Below are positions 52,932 to 61,823 of a stretch of 64,000 nt of DNA, one piece after another (the first letter of the stretch is position 1; the number at the start of each line of letters is the position of its first letter). The stretch is from Streptomyces sp. NBC_01294 (lineage in GTDB: Bacteria > Actinomycetota > Actinomycetes > Streptomycetales > Streptomycetaceae): the NCBI RefSeq assembly GCF_035917235.1, contig NZ_CP108423.1, positions 6,973,501-7,037,500 of the forward strand. Reading direction: 5' to 3'. A program made the translations under genes and the position numbers. Below the pieces are notes generated by a model. It worked only from the letters and a program-made list of their open reading frames with translations, did no database searches and was not told the DNA's origin.

Positions 52932-55255
52932 CGCCGGTCTCCTCGGGAGGGCGCAAGGTCGGGTGCGGACGGGGAGTCGGACGGGGAGTCGCGGCGGGAG
53001 CCGGACGGGGAGGTGGATGAGGAGTCGGGCAGGGCGTCCGACGAGAGGTCGGGCGAGGAGGCGGGTGCGGCGGCGGGTGCGGCGGCGGGCCCTTCCGGGT
53101 CGAGGTGCGGAAGGAGCCGGTCCAGCCAGGCCGGGAGCCACCAGTTGGCGCGCCCGAAGAGGTACATGGACGCGGGCACCAGGAGCAGGCGGACCACGGT
53201 GGCGTCGATGACGACGCTGACACCGAGGCCCAGGGCGAGCATCTTGACGGCGACGTTCGTGGAGAGCAGGAACGCCAGGAAGACACTGGTCATGATCAGC
53301 GCCGCGCAGGTGATGACGCGGGCCGTGGCGGCGAGGCCGGTGGCGACGGCCAGGTGGTTGTCCCCGCTGCGCAGCCACGTCTCGCGGATCCGGGAGAGCA
53401 GGAAGACCTCGTAGTCCATGGAGAGCCCGAAGACGATCGCGAACATCATCATCGGCACGTACGACTCGACGGGCACCTTCTCGGTGACGCCGAACAGCGC
53501 GCCGCCCCAGCCCCATTGGAAGACCGCGACGACCACGCCGTAGGCGGCGGCGATGGAGAACAGGTTGAGCACGGCGGCCTTGAGCGCGACCAGCGGGCTG
53601 CGGAAGACGGTGAGCAGCAGCAGGAACGCGGCGCAGACGACCACGCCGATGATCAGGGGCAGTTTGGCGGAGAGGGTGTCCGTGAAGGTCTGGGTGGCGG
53701 CGGCGGTGCCGGTGACGTAGCCGGTGGCACCGGTGCCCGACAGCGCCTGCGGCACCGTGTCGTCCTGCAGGGTGTGGATCAGGTCGGTGGTCGCCCTGTC
53801 CTGCGGTCCGGTATCGGGGGTGACCGTGGTGATGAGGAGCACCTGGTCGGGGCTGGGGGCCGGGGGCGTCACGGAGGCGACGCCCGGCACGGCGGCCAGA
53901 CTGCGCCGGAGCGAGGTGGCGAGGTCCTGGCGCAAGGCAGGATCGGCGACCTGCCGGCTGTCGAGATGGACGACGACGGTGAGCGGGCCGTTGGCGCCGG
54001 GGCCGAAGCCCTCGGTGATCAGGTCGTAGGCGCGGCGGTCGGTCCGGCTGGTGGACTGCGCCCCGGCGTCGACGTGGCCGAGCTGCAGGGAGGCGAGCGG
54101 GAGGGAGAGGACGCCGAGCAGGAGCAGGCCGCTGACCAGGAAGAGCCAGGGCCGCCGGCTGACCCGGACGGCCCAGCGGTGCCAGACGTCCGCCTCGCCG
54201 GTGGGTTCGGCGACCGGCGTGCGCACGTGGAGGCGGTCGATGCGGCGGCCGAGCAGACCGAGCAGCGCGGGAGTCAGGGTCACGGTCGCGGCGGCGGCCA
54301 CGACGACGCTGAGCCCGGCCGCGACGCCGAGGGTGGCGATGAAGCCCACGCCCGAGACGCACAGCCCGCCGAGGGCCATGGCGACCGTGGCGGCGGCGAC
54401 CAGCACGGCCCGCCCGCTGGTGGCGACCGTGTGCCCGACCGCCTCGGAGGGTTCCGCTCCGGCGTGCAGCAGGGCCCGGTAGCGGGTGGCCAGGAAGAGC
54501 GCGTAGTCGATGCCGACCCCGAGGCCCATCATCGCGGCGAGGGTCGGGGAAGCCTGGCCGAAGCCGAAGTGTCCGGCGAGCAGTCCGAGACCGGCCAGGC
54601 TGACGGCCAGGCCCAGCACGGCCGTCAGCAGCGGAAGACCGGTGGCGGCGACGCTGCCGAAGCCGATCAGCAGGACGAGCACCGCGACCGCGAGACCGAT
54701 GGCCTCCGAGGTGTGGTCGGCGGATTTCGGTGTGGCCAGCTCCCCGAGCGGGGCCCCGTACTCGACGGTGACGTGGTCGGCGCGCAGCGGCTGCACGGCG
54801 GCGTCGACCTCGGTGAGGTAGGAGGGGTCGAAGGTCGCCGGGTTGCTGCTGAACCGGACAGTCATCTGGGCGGTGCCGCCGTCCGCGGAGACCGCGCCGG
54901 GGGTGGTGAGCGGGTCCGCCACCGACAGGACGTCCGGCAGCCGGCCGAGGTTGGCGACGGCCGCGTCGATCGCCTCGCGGTGACCGGTGACCGGACCCCC
55001 GTCGGACGTGATCACGATGGGGGCGGCCGTGCCACCGGACCCGCTCGTGTGGGCCTTGAGCAGGTCGGCGCCGGTCTGGGTACTGGTTCCGGGCAGCGAG
55101 AAACTGTCGGCGAAGCTGCCGCCCCACGTGTGGTTGGCCAGCCCGAGGCCGACGAGGAGCAGGACCCATACGGCGATGACCCGCCAGGCGTGCCGGGCAC
55201 ACCAGCGCCCGCTCCGGTGGAGCAGTCCGGGCCCTGCGGCCGATTGAGTGTTCAT
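52928..55255 (-). CDS. MMPL-family RND transporter
   Basis: 775 residues from ATG 55255 (the longer frame begins at 55300 without support). Two repeats of TM1-periplasmic domain-TM2-6: WRVIAVWVLLLVGLGLANHTWGG; first helix cluster AIGLAVAVLVLLIGFGSVAATGLPL, MMGLGVGIDYALFLATRYR with the conserved GxxxDY; second cluster LLLTVFRSPLVALKAAVLNL, MMMFAIVFGLSMDYEVFLLSRIRE, SDNHLA and VIDATVVRLLLVPASMYLFG. It is a proton-driven exporter of lipids or drug-like molecules. A Pro/Ser/Asp-rich C-terminal tail follows. Operon with DUF2993; the two-component genes upstream on the same strand may control it. Confidence 0.93.
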   Translation of the reverse strand: MNTQSAAGPGLLHRSGRWCARHAWRVIAVWVLLLVGLGLANHTWGGSFADSFSLPGTSTQTGADLLKAHTSGSGGTAAPIVITSDGGPVTGHREAIDAAVANLGRLPDVLSVADPLTTPGAVSADGGTAQMTVRFSSNPATFDPSYLTEVDAAVQPLRADHVTVEYGAPLGELATPKSADHTSEAIGLAVAVLVLLIGFGSVAATGLPLLTAVLGLAVSLAGLGLLAGHFGFGQASPTLAAMMGLGVGIDYALFLATRYRALLHAGAEPSEAVGHTVATSGRAVLVAAATVAMALGGLCVSGVGFIATLGVAAGLSVVVAAAATVTLTPALLGLLGRRIDRLHVRTPVAEPTGEADVWHRWAVRVSRRPWLFLVSGLLLLGVLSLPLASLQLGHVDAGAQSTSRTDRRAYDLITEGFGPGANGPLTVVVHLDSRQVADPALRQDLATSLRRSLAAVPGVASVTPPAPSPDQVLLITTVTPDTGPQDRATTDLIHTLQDDTVPQALSGTGATGYVTGTAAATQTFTDTLSAKLPLIIGVVVCAAFLLLLTVFRSPLVALKAAVLNLFSIAAAYGVVVAVFQWGWGGALFGVTEKVPVESYVPMMMFAIVFGLSMDYEVFLLSRIRETWLRSGDNHLAVATGLAATARVITCAALIMTSVFLAFLLSTNVAVKMLALGLGVSVVIDATVVRLLLVPASMYLFGRANWWLPAWLDRLLPHLDPEGPAAAPAAAPASSPDLSSDALPDSSSTSPSGSRRDSPSDSPSAPDLAPSRGDRR

Positions 55256-55361
55256 GGGGCCCCACTGTGCGCGGTGTGTGTAAGGGGGCCGTTGGCGCAT
55301 TGTTCGGGGGATGTACGGGCGGGGGCGCCGGCCGCGCCCTCCGGGCCGGGAGCGCGGGCCC

Positions 55362-56846
55362 CTACGCGGCGTCGGGCGCCGACGGGAGAGTGACGGTGAA
55401 GCTGGCGCCGCCTTCCGGGCCGTGCCCCTCGACGCGGATGACGCCGCCGAGGCGGCCGGTCAGGCGGTGGGCGACGGCCAGCCCCAGGCCGCTGCCGACC
55501 GGGCGGGTGTCCCGGTAGCGCTCGTGGAGGGCGCCGTGGTCGAAGGCGATGCGTACGTCGTCGTCGGTGAGGCCGGGCCCGCCGTCCCGGACCTGCAGTT
55601 CGGCCCCGCCGCCCGCGGTCGGGCGTACGGCGAGGACGAGCGGCGCGCCCTCGGGCGTGACCCGCAGGGCGTTCTGCACCAGGCCGTCGATCAGCTGCCG
55701 GACCCGGAAGGGGTCCGTTTCGACGACGACGGGCAGCGCGGCCCACCCGGCCCCTTCGGACTCCCCGGCCCCTTCGGCCACTTTGGGCTCCCCGACCACT
55801 TCGGGCTCCCCGGCCCCTTCGGGTTCACCGGACCCTCCGGGCCGCTCCAGACGCAGTTCGACGCCGTGCCGTGCGCAGGGGCCGGTCCAGAAGGCGGCGG
55901 CCTCGGCGACGACCGCGCCGAGGTCGGACGCGGCCATGTCGAGACGGAAGTCGTCGGCCTCCAGCCGCGCCAGGTCCAGCAGGTCCTCCAGGAACCGGTC
56001 CAGGCGGCGGGTCTCGTCGGCCAGGATGCCGCCGACCTCGGACAGCCGCTCCGGCTCGATCAACCCGTCGGCCAGCGCCTCGGCGTATCCCTGCAGCGCG
56101 GTGAGCGGGGTGCGCAAGTCGTGGGAGACGGAGAGCAGGAACTCCCGCTGCCGGTTCTCGCTGTGCGCCAGCGCTTCGTCCAGGACGTTGAGGGCGCGTC
56201 CGATGTCCGCGGTCTCCCGGGGGCCGTCGACGGGGGCCGGTACGCCGCGTTCGCCGTCGGCGAGCCGGTGGGCGATCTGCGCGGCCGTCACGAGCGGACG
56301 GGCGATGCGGCGGGCCAGCAGCGCCCCCGCCAGGGCCGCGCCGAGCATGCCGGCAACCAGCGGCACGATCACGTTGCGGCGGATCTGGTTCGTGTTCTCG
56401 GTGACCACCGCGTACGGCTCGGTCAGCACGACCGCGCCGCCGCGCACACCGGGCCGCCCCACCAGCAGGACCTCCCGGCCGCCGAGGATGCCGGTGGTGG
56501 AGACCGGATCCCCGGCCAGCAGCGCCGCCTTCGACGCCCGGTCGACGGCCGGGGTGGCGGTTCCGCTCACCCTGCCGTCCGGGGTGATCACCGCGAGCTG
56601 GACGCCGTTCGGCCCGGCCAGGACCTGGGCGCCGGTGAACAGCGCTTCGGACAGGGCCGGCAGGCGGCTGAGGACCGTGGCCTGGCGCGTCAGCTGGTCG
56701 CGTTCCCGCTGTTCCGCGCCCCGCGCCGCGGTCTGCCAGGCGATCAGCCCGGTCAGCGCCACGGCGAGCGCCGCCACCACCGTGGTCAGCACCACGATGT
56801 TGCGTGCGAGGGAGCCCCGACGGGGGCCGGGGCGGGGGCCGTTCAC
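55362..56846 (-). CDS. Two-component sensor histidine kinase
   Basis: 494 residues from GTG 56846 (GTGA overlap with the response-regulator stop). TM1 (NIVVLTTVVAALAVALTGLIAW) and TM2 (VIVPLVAGMLGAALAGALLA) bracket an extracellular sensor loop of about 115 residues; HAMP (RRIARPLVTAAQIAHRLADGE), DHp H-box FLLSVSHDLRTPLTALQGYAE, and ATPase boxes LVQNALRVTP (N), VRDGGPGLTDDDV (G1) and GSGLGLAVAHRL (G2). A Gly/Glu/Pro-rich stretch encoded by an 18-base-like repeat at 55745-55845 is inserted just before the N box. It autophosphorylates and passes phosphate to the adjacent OmpR-type regulator. Stimulus unknown; envelope stress is likely from its MMPL neighbour. Confidence 0.93.
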   Translation of the reverse strand: MNGPRPGPRRGSLARNIVVLTTVVAALAVALTGLIAWQTAARGAEQRERDQLTRQATVLSRLPALSEALFTGAQVLAGPNGVQLAVITPDGRVSGTATPAVDRASKAALLAGDPVSTTGILGGREVLLVGRPGVRGGAVVLTEPYAVVTENTNQIRRNVIVPLVAGMLGAALAGALLARRIARPLVTAAQIAHRLADGERGVPAPVDGPRETADIGRALNVLDEALAHSENRQREFLLSVSHDLRTPLTALQGYAEALADGLIEPERLSEVGGILADETRRLDRFLEDLLDLARLEADDFRLDMAASDLGAVVAEAAAFWTGPCARHGVELRLERPGGSGEPEGAGEPEVVGEPKVAEGAGESEGAGWAALPVVVETDPFRVRQLIDGLVQNALRVTPEGAPLVLAVRPTAGGGAELQVRDGGPGLTDDDVRIAFDHGALHERYRDTRPVGSGLGLAVAHRLTGRLGGVIRVEGHGPEGGASFTVTLPSAPDAA

Positions 56847-57550
56847 GTGCCGGTGCCGGTGCCGGTGCCGGGAGCCGTCGCGCTGTACCCGACGCCGCGG
56901 ACCGTACGGATCGGGCTCGCGTCGCCGAGCTTGGCGCGCAGCTGCGAGACGAAGACGTCGACCATCCGGGTGTCGCGGTACCCCGGGTACCCCCACACCT
57001 GGGCGAGCAGCTGTTCACGGGTGAAGACCTGTCCCACGTGCCGGAGCAGGTGCGCGAGCAGGTTGAACTCGGTGGCGGTGAGCTCGACCGGCCGGCCGTC
57101 ACAGTGCACGGTGCGGCCGACCGGGTCCACGGTGAGCCGGCCGATGCTCTCGGCCGGCCGGGCGGGCGGCGGGCCCGCCGCCCGGCGCAGTACGGTCTTG
57201 ACCCGGGCGACCAGCTCGCGCGGCGAGAACGGCTTGGTCAGGTAGTCGTCCGCGCCCAGCTCCAGGCCGAGGATCCGGTCGGCCTCCTCGCCGCGGGCGG
57301 TGACCAGCAGCACGGGCGTCCAGTCGCCGGCGTCCCGCAGGGCACGGCAGAAGGCGATGCCGTCCATGCCCGGCAGGCCGATGTCCAGCACGATCGCCAC
57401 CGGGTGCATGCGCCGTGCGGCCGCGAGCCCGGAGGTCCCGTCGGCCTCGACGTGGACGCCGAAGCCCTCGCGTGCCAAGTACAGCCTCTGCACGTCGGAG
57501 ATGTGGCGCTCGTCCTCGACGATCAGCACGAGGCCCCTGGACTCCGTCAT
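56843..57550 (-). CDS. OmpR/PhoB-family response regulator
   Basis: 235 residues from ATG 57550 with GAGAGG ahead (the GTG one codon earlier is possible). Receiver domain: LVLIVEDERHISDVQRLYLA (acid pair), AIVLDIGLPGMDGIAF (phospho-Asp), PVLLVTARGEEADRI, DDYLTKPFSPREL (Lys). C-terminal winged helix: LTATEFNLLAHLLRHVGQVFTREQLLAQVWG, DTRMVDVFVSQLRAKL, IRTVRGVGYSA. The tail is a Gly-Thr dipeptide repeat from a GGTGCC hexamer that ends in the kinase start. It probably regulates the kinase operon and the nearby MMPL genes. Confidence 0.95.
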   Translation of the reverse strand: MTESRGLVLIVEDERHISDVQRLYLAREGFGVHVEADGTSGLAAARRMHPVAIVLDIGLPGMDGIAFCRALRDAGDWTPVLLVTARGEEADRILGLELGADDYLTKPFSPRELVARVKTVLRRAAGPPPARPAESIGRLTVDPVGRTVHCDGRPVELTATEFNLLAHLLRHVGQVFTREQLLAQVWGYPGYRDTRMVDVFVSQLRAKLGDASPIRTVRGVGYSATAPGTGTGTGT

Positions 57551-57816
57551 CACTGCCTCTCACGTGCGGCGAACACCGTCGATGCTAACCGCAGGGATCC
57601 GGCCGTCCGGTGGGCGCGCCGCCGCCCGTACATTCCCCGAACAATGTGCCGGCCGCAGGTCGACCACATGCCGGTCACTGCCGGCACCTGCGGCGCAGCG
57701 CCACGTGCGGGCAACGCCTAGGCGCAGCCCGGGAGTCGTGCGGGGATATGCCCGAAGTGCCGTCTGTCCGGTTTCCGCTCTTGCGGTCGCCCGACGGAAA
57801 GTGCTTGGCCTACTCG

Positions 57817-57835
57817 TAAGGGTAGGCTAACCTCA
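57817..57835. promoter_or_regulatory. DmdR/IdeR-type iron box
   Basis: TAAGGGTAGGCTAACCTCA matches the actinomycete iron-box consensus TTAGGTTAGGCTAACCTAA at most positions, with a perfect core AGGCTAACCT. It ends five bases before the GTG of the siderophore ABC ATPase and would overlap its promoter, so the iron-bound repressor should switch the importer off when iron is plentiful. The rest of 57551-57840 contains no supported gene and must hold the promoter of the response regulator. Confidence 0.88.
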
Positions 57836-57840
57836 CCGTC

Positions 57841-58701
57841 GTGCTAGTAGCTGAAGAGACCGCCGCGGCCACGCGTCCCCACGGTCATGAACTGTCCGCC
57901 GAGGGTGTCACGGTGGCGTACGACGGCGTCGACGTCGTGCACGACGCCTCCTTGACGCTCCGACCCGGCGAAGTGACCGTCCTCGTGGGGCCGAACGGCA
58001 GCGGCAAGTCTACGCTGCTGCGCACCATCGCACGGCTCCAGCGGCCCAAGGCCGCCACGCTCGTCATCGACGGCGACACCGACGCCCTCGCGCTGAGCCC
58101 CCGTGAGTTCTCGCGCCGCGTCGCCCTGCTCACGCAGGGACGCCCCACACCGAGCGGACTGACCGTACGGGACCTCGTCGAGTTCGGCCGCTACCCCTAC
58201 CGGGGACGCTGGGGCCGCGACGACCCGGGCGGCCGGGCCGCGGTGGACCGCGCGCTCGCGCTGACGGGTGTCGAGGAACTCGCCGAACGCGGCGCCGAGC
58301 ACCTGTCCGGCGGACAGCTCCAGCGCGTCTGGCTCGCCGGCTGCCTCGCGCAGGAGACGGGCGTGCTGCTGCTCGACGAGCCGACGACCTACCTCGACCT
58401 GCGGTACCAGGTCGAACTCCTCGACCTCATCAGGGATCTGGCGGACGACCACGGCATCGCCGTCGGCGTCGTCCTGCACGACCTCGACCAGGCTGCCGCC
58501 GTCGCCGACCGAATCGTCCTGCTCCACGCGGGACGCGTCATCGCCGACGGCGACCCCGCGGACGTACTCACTCCGCAGCGGCTGACCGACACGTACGGCA
58601 TCCGCATCCATGTCGACACCGACCCGCTCACCGGCCGGCTGCGCACCCGCGCGATCGGCCGACACCACGCACGCACCGAAAGGCTCAGCACCACCTCATG
58701 A
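57841..58701 (+). CDS. Iron-siderophore ABC transporter ATP-binding protein
   Basis: 286 residues from GTG 57841; no ribosome binding site, so the transcript may be leaderless. ABC ATPase motifs: Walker A VGPNGSGKSTLLRTIA, GRYPYRGRWG (characteristic of FecE/FepC type), signature LSGGQLQRVWLAGCLAQ, Walker B VLLLDEPTTYLDLRYQ and switch VVLHDLDQAA. Energises siderophore uptake at the inner face of the membrane. First gene of a coupled operon: its stop overlaps the next ATG as ATGA. Regulated by the iron box immediately upstream. Confidence 0.95.
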   Translation: MLVAEETAAATRPHGHELSAEGVTVAYDGVDVVHDASLTLRPGEVTVLVGPNGSGKSTLLRTIARLQRPKAATLVIDGDTDALALSPREFSRRVALLTQGRPTPSGLTVRDLVEFGRYPYRGRWGRDDPGGRAAVDRALALTGVEELAERGAEHLSGGQLQRVWLAGCLAQETGVLLLDEPTTYLDLRYQVELLDLIRDLADDHGIAVGVVLHDLDQAAAVADRIVLLHAGRVIADGDPADVLTPQRLTDTYGIRIHVDTDPLTGRLRTRAIGRHHARTERLSTTS

Positions 58702-59675
58702 GACGACTCCTCCTCACCGCGGCGGCCGCCACCACCGCGGTCCTCACCCTGACCGCCTGCGGGACCACCGAGCCCGCCAAGGACGACACCAAGAAGACCG
58801 CCGAGCGCATCACCCTCACCGATGACACCGGCATGAAGGTGGAGCTCGACGGGCCCGCCAAGAACGTCGTCGGGACCGAGTGGAACGTCGTCGAGAGCCT
58901 CATATCGCTGGGCGTCGCCCCGGTCGGCGTCTCCGACGTCAAGGGCTACAAGACGTGGAACACCGCCGTTCCGCTGAAGAACGAGCCCAAGGACATCGGC
59001 ACGCGCGGCGAGCCGAGCATGGACACCGTCGCTTCCCTGAAGCCGGACCTCATCCTCGCCACCACCGACCTGCCGCCGGCCGCCATCGAGCAGCTGCGCA
59101 AGGTCGCCCCGGTCCTGACGGTGCGTGCCGCCGCCGCGTCCGACCCGATCGGGCAAATGACGAAGAACCTCGACCTCATCGCCCAGGCCACCGGCACCAC
59201 CGAGAAGGCCGGAACGCTCAAGCAGCAGTTCCAGACGAAGCTCGACGAGGGCAAGAAGGCCCTCGCCGACGCCGGCCGCTCCGGTGCCCAGTTCGCCTTC
59301 GCCGACGGGTACGTCGTCTCCAACCAGGTCTCGATCCGCCCCTACACGAGCGGCTCGCTCATCGGCGGGGTCAACGAGAAGCTCGGCCTGAAGAACGCCT
59401 GGACCGTCCAGGGCGACGAGGCCTACGGCCTCGGCACCACCGACGTCGAGGGCCTCACCAAGCTGGGTGACGTGGAGTTCGCCTACATCGCCAACGACGG
59501 CGACAAGGACAGCACGCCGTTCACCGGCGCCCTGGCCCAGGACAAGGTGTGGACCTCGCTGCCGTTCGTGCAGAAGGGCAACGTCCACCGACTGCCCGAC
59601 GGCATCTGGATGTTCGGCGGTCCCGAGTCGATGAACAAGTACATCGACGCGGTCGTCGCCGCCCTGAAGAAGTAA
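58698..59675 (+). CDS. Iron-siderophore ABC transporter substrate-binding lipoprotein
   Basis: 325 residues; lipoprotein signal LLLTAAAATTAVLTLTACGT. FepB/FecB-like binding domains: DDTGMKVELDGPAKNVVGTEWNVVESLISLGVAPVGVSD, IGTRGEPSMDTVASLKPDLILA, and C-terminal WTSLPFVQKGNVHRLPDGIWMFGGPESM. A Trp and Tyr in place of some usual ligands leave the siderophore class open. The ATG overlaps the ATPase stop by four bases and the permease follows in four bases, so the three are one transcript under the iron box. Confidence 0.94.
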   Translation: MRRLLLTAAAATTAVLTLTACGTTEPAKDDTKKTAERITLTDDTGMKVELDGPAKNVVGTEWNVVESLISLGVAPVGVSDVKGYKTWNTAVPLKNEPKDIGTRGEPSMDTVASLKPDLILATTDLPPAAIEQLRKVAPVLTVRAAAASDPIGQMTKNLDLIAQATGTTEKAGTLKQQFQTKLDEGKKALADAGRSGAQFAFADGYVVSNQVSIRPYTSGSLIGGVNEKLGLKNAWTVQGDEAYGLGTTDVEGLTKLGDVEFAYIANDGDKDSTPFTGALAQDKVWTSLPFVQKGNVHRLPDGIWMFGGPESMNKYIDAVVAALKK

Positions 59676-59679
59676 CACC

Positions 59680-61746
59680 ATGGCCGTCACCGCAACCACC
59701 CCCGCCATCACTCCGTCCGCGGTCACCTCCCGGACGGGCGCGGCCGCGGTGGCGGCCGCACTGGTGCTCCTCGTCGCGGGCCTCGCGGCCGTGGACATCA
59801 CGCAGGGCACCGCCGCCGTCGGCGGCCCCGAGGTCTGGAAGGCGCTCACCGGCCGGTCCGATCCGGCCGACTCGTCCGTCCTCATCGCCTCCCGGCTGCC
59901 GCGCATGACCGCCGGACTGCTCGTCGGCGCCCTCCTCGGCATGGCGGGCTTCGCCCTGCAGGCGGTCAGCCGCAACGTCCTCGCCTCGCCCGACACCCTC
60001 GCCGTCAACGCGGGTTCCTACTTCGCCCTCGGCCTCGTCGCCGCCACCGGCCTCTCGCTCCCGCTGCTGGCCTCCTCCGGCGTCGCGTTCGCCGGCGGCC
60101 TCGTGGCGGCAGCGGTCGTCCTCGGGCTGTCCGGCCTGGGCACCGGCACCGTCCGGCTCGTTCTCGCGGGCAGCGCCCTCACCCTCGGCCTCACCGCCAT
60201 GACCGAGGGGCTGCTCCTGCTGTTCCCCCGGGACACGGAGGGCATCTTCCAGTGGAACCAGGGCAGCATCGCCCAGCACGGGTTCGACGGCGTACTGCAG
60301 GTGGCGCCGATCGGCGTCGTCGGCCTCGTCGGACTGCTGCTCCTCGCCCGCAGGGTCGACGCCCTGGCCCTCGGTGACGACGCCGCCCGCGGCCTGGGCG
60401 TCCCCGTCCGCTCCACCCGGGTCATCGCCGTCGTGCTCGCCGCCCTGCTCTCCACGGCCGCCGTCACCCTCGCCGGCCCCATCGGATTCGTCGGCCTGTG
60501 CGCCCCCGCCCTCGTCCGGCCCCTCGCCCGCCGGTTCCGGGCCTTCACCCGGACCCGCGGGAGCCTGCCGGTCGCGGGTCTCACCGGCGCCGCGCTGGTG
60601 ATCGGCTCCGACGTGCTGCTGCGCGCCCTCGTACCGTCCGACGTGGCGGTCGCCGTGCCCACCGGCGTCGTCACCAGCCTCGTCGGCGCCGTCTTCCTGA
60701 TCGTCATGGCCGTCCGGGTCCGGGACACGGCCGGAGCCACCGAGTCCGACCGGCTGCGCATCAGGACCAGGACCGTCTTCCTCACCACGACGGCCGTGCT
60801 GGTGGCGGTCCTCGTCGGTGTGATCGTCGCCGCCGTGCTCGTGGGGGACAGCAAGCTGCTCCTGGGCGACGTGGTGAACTGGGCCCAGGGGCGGGCCGGC
60901 CGGACCGTCACCTTCGTCCTCGACACCCGGGTGCCCCGCGTCCTCGCCGCCCTCCTCGCCGGTGCGGCGCTCGCCCTCGCCGGCACGCTCGTGCAGTCCG
61001 TGACCCGCAACCCCCTCGCCGAACCGGGCATCCTGGGCGTCTCCGGCGGCGCGGCGCTGGGCGCCGTCCTCCTCGTGACGACGGTGCCCCTGGCCGGATC
61101 GTGGAGCGTGGCCGGCGCGGCGTTCGCCGGCGCCGCGCTCAGCTCCGTCATCGTCTTCGGGCTGGCCGCACGGGGCGGGTTCCAGCAGAACCGGCTGGTC
61201 CTCGTCGGGTTCGGCGTCGCCACGGCGTCAGCGGCCCTGGTCAGCCTCCTCATCATCCTCACCGACCCGTTCAACGCGACGAAGGCGCTCACCTGGCTGT
61301 CGGGTTCCACCTACGGCAGGGACCTGACCGACGTGGTGCCCCTCGCGGCCGTCCTCGCCGCGGGCGTGGTCGTCGCGGTCATGCGGCGCACCGAACTCGA
61401 CCTCGTGTCGCTCGACGAGGACACCCCGAGGCTGCTCGGCCTGAGCCTGGGACGCGGCCGCCTCGGCTTCCTGACCCTCAGCGTCCTGCTCAGCGCCACC
61501 GCCGTGGCCGCCGCCGGCACCATCGGCTTCGTCGGACTCGTGGCACCGCACGCGGCCCGTGCCCTCGTGGGACGCCAACACGCCCGGGTGGTCCCGGTCG
61601 CGGTGCTCCTCGGCGCCATCCTCGTCTGCACCGCGGACCTGGTGGGCCGGACCGTGATCGCGCCGGCCCAGCTCGGCGCCGGCCTCATGACCGCGGTGAT
61701 CGGGACGCCGTACTTCCTCTACCTGCTCATCCGCAGCCGCCGGTAG
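59680..61746 (+). CDS. Fused iron-siderophore ABC permease (FhuB-like, two FecCD domains)
   Basis: 688 residues comprising two permease halves: first about 1-345 (RLPRMTAGLLVGALLGMAGFALQAVSRNVLASPDTLAVN, GPIGFVGLCAPALVRPLAR), second about 360-688 (DTRVPRVLAALLAGAALALAGTLVQSVTRNPLAEPGILGVSGGAALG, GTIGFVGLVAPHAARALVG). Each half has about ten membrane helices and the GFVGL coupling segment, as in E. coli FhuB, so the protein forms the whole pore without a second subunit. End of the siderophore operon, followed by a strong hairpin. Confidence 0.95.
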   Translation: MAVTATTPAITPSAVTSRTGAAAVAAALVLLVAGLAAVDITQGTAAVGGPEVWKALTGRSDPADSSVLIASRLPRMTAGLLVGALLGMAGFALQAVSRNVLASPDTLAVNAGSYFALGLVAATGLSLPLLASSGVAFAGGLVAAAVVLGLSGLGTGTVRLVLAGSALTLGLTAMTEGLLLLFPRDTEGIFQWNQGSIAQHGFDGVLQVAPIGVVGLVGLLLLARRVDALALGDDAARGLGVPVRSTRVIAVVLAALLSTAAVTLAGPIGFVGLCAPALVRPLARRFRAFTRTRGSLPVAGLTGAALVIGSDVLLRALVPSDVAVAVPTGVVTSLVGAVFLIVMAVRVRDTAGATESDRLRIRTRTVFLTTTAVLVAVLVGVIVAAVLVGDSKLLLGDVVNWAQGRAGRTVTFVLDTRVPRVLAALLAGAALALAGTLVQSVTRNPLAEPGILGVSGGAALGAVLLVTTVPLAGSWSVAGAAFAGAALSSVIVFGLAARGGFQQNRLVLVGFGVATASAALVSLLIILTDPFNATKALTWLSGSTYGRDLTDVVPLAAVLAAGVVVAVMRRTELDLVSLDEDTPRLLGLSLGRGRLGFLTLSVLLSATAVAAAGTIGFVGLVAPHAARALVGRQHARVVPVAVLLGAILVCTADLVGRTVIAPAQLGAGLMTAVIGTPYFLYLLIRSRR

Positions 61747-61754
61747 CGCGTCGC

Positions 61755-61797
61755 CGTCGGACGGCGGCGCCGGTTGCCCCGGCGTCGCCGTCCGACG
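61755..61797. terminator. Bidirectional 19-bp stem hairpin
   Basis: Arms starting CGTCGGACGGCGG and ending CCGTCCGACG pair over 19 bases with one mismatch, loop TTGCC. It is eight bases after the permease stop and 26 bases before the stop of the convergent TetR gene, so it can terminate both. Confidence 0.85.
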
Positions 61798-61823
61798 CGT
61801 CGGTCCGGAGCGGGGACGCCCCG

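Noticed and set aside
53105..55393. Open frame of 762 codons on the plus strand opposite the MMPL gene
   Set aside because: Arg/Glu/Gly-rich shadow translation; all TM and MMPL motifs are on the minus strand.
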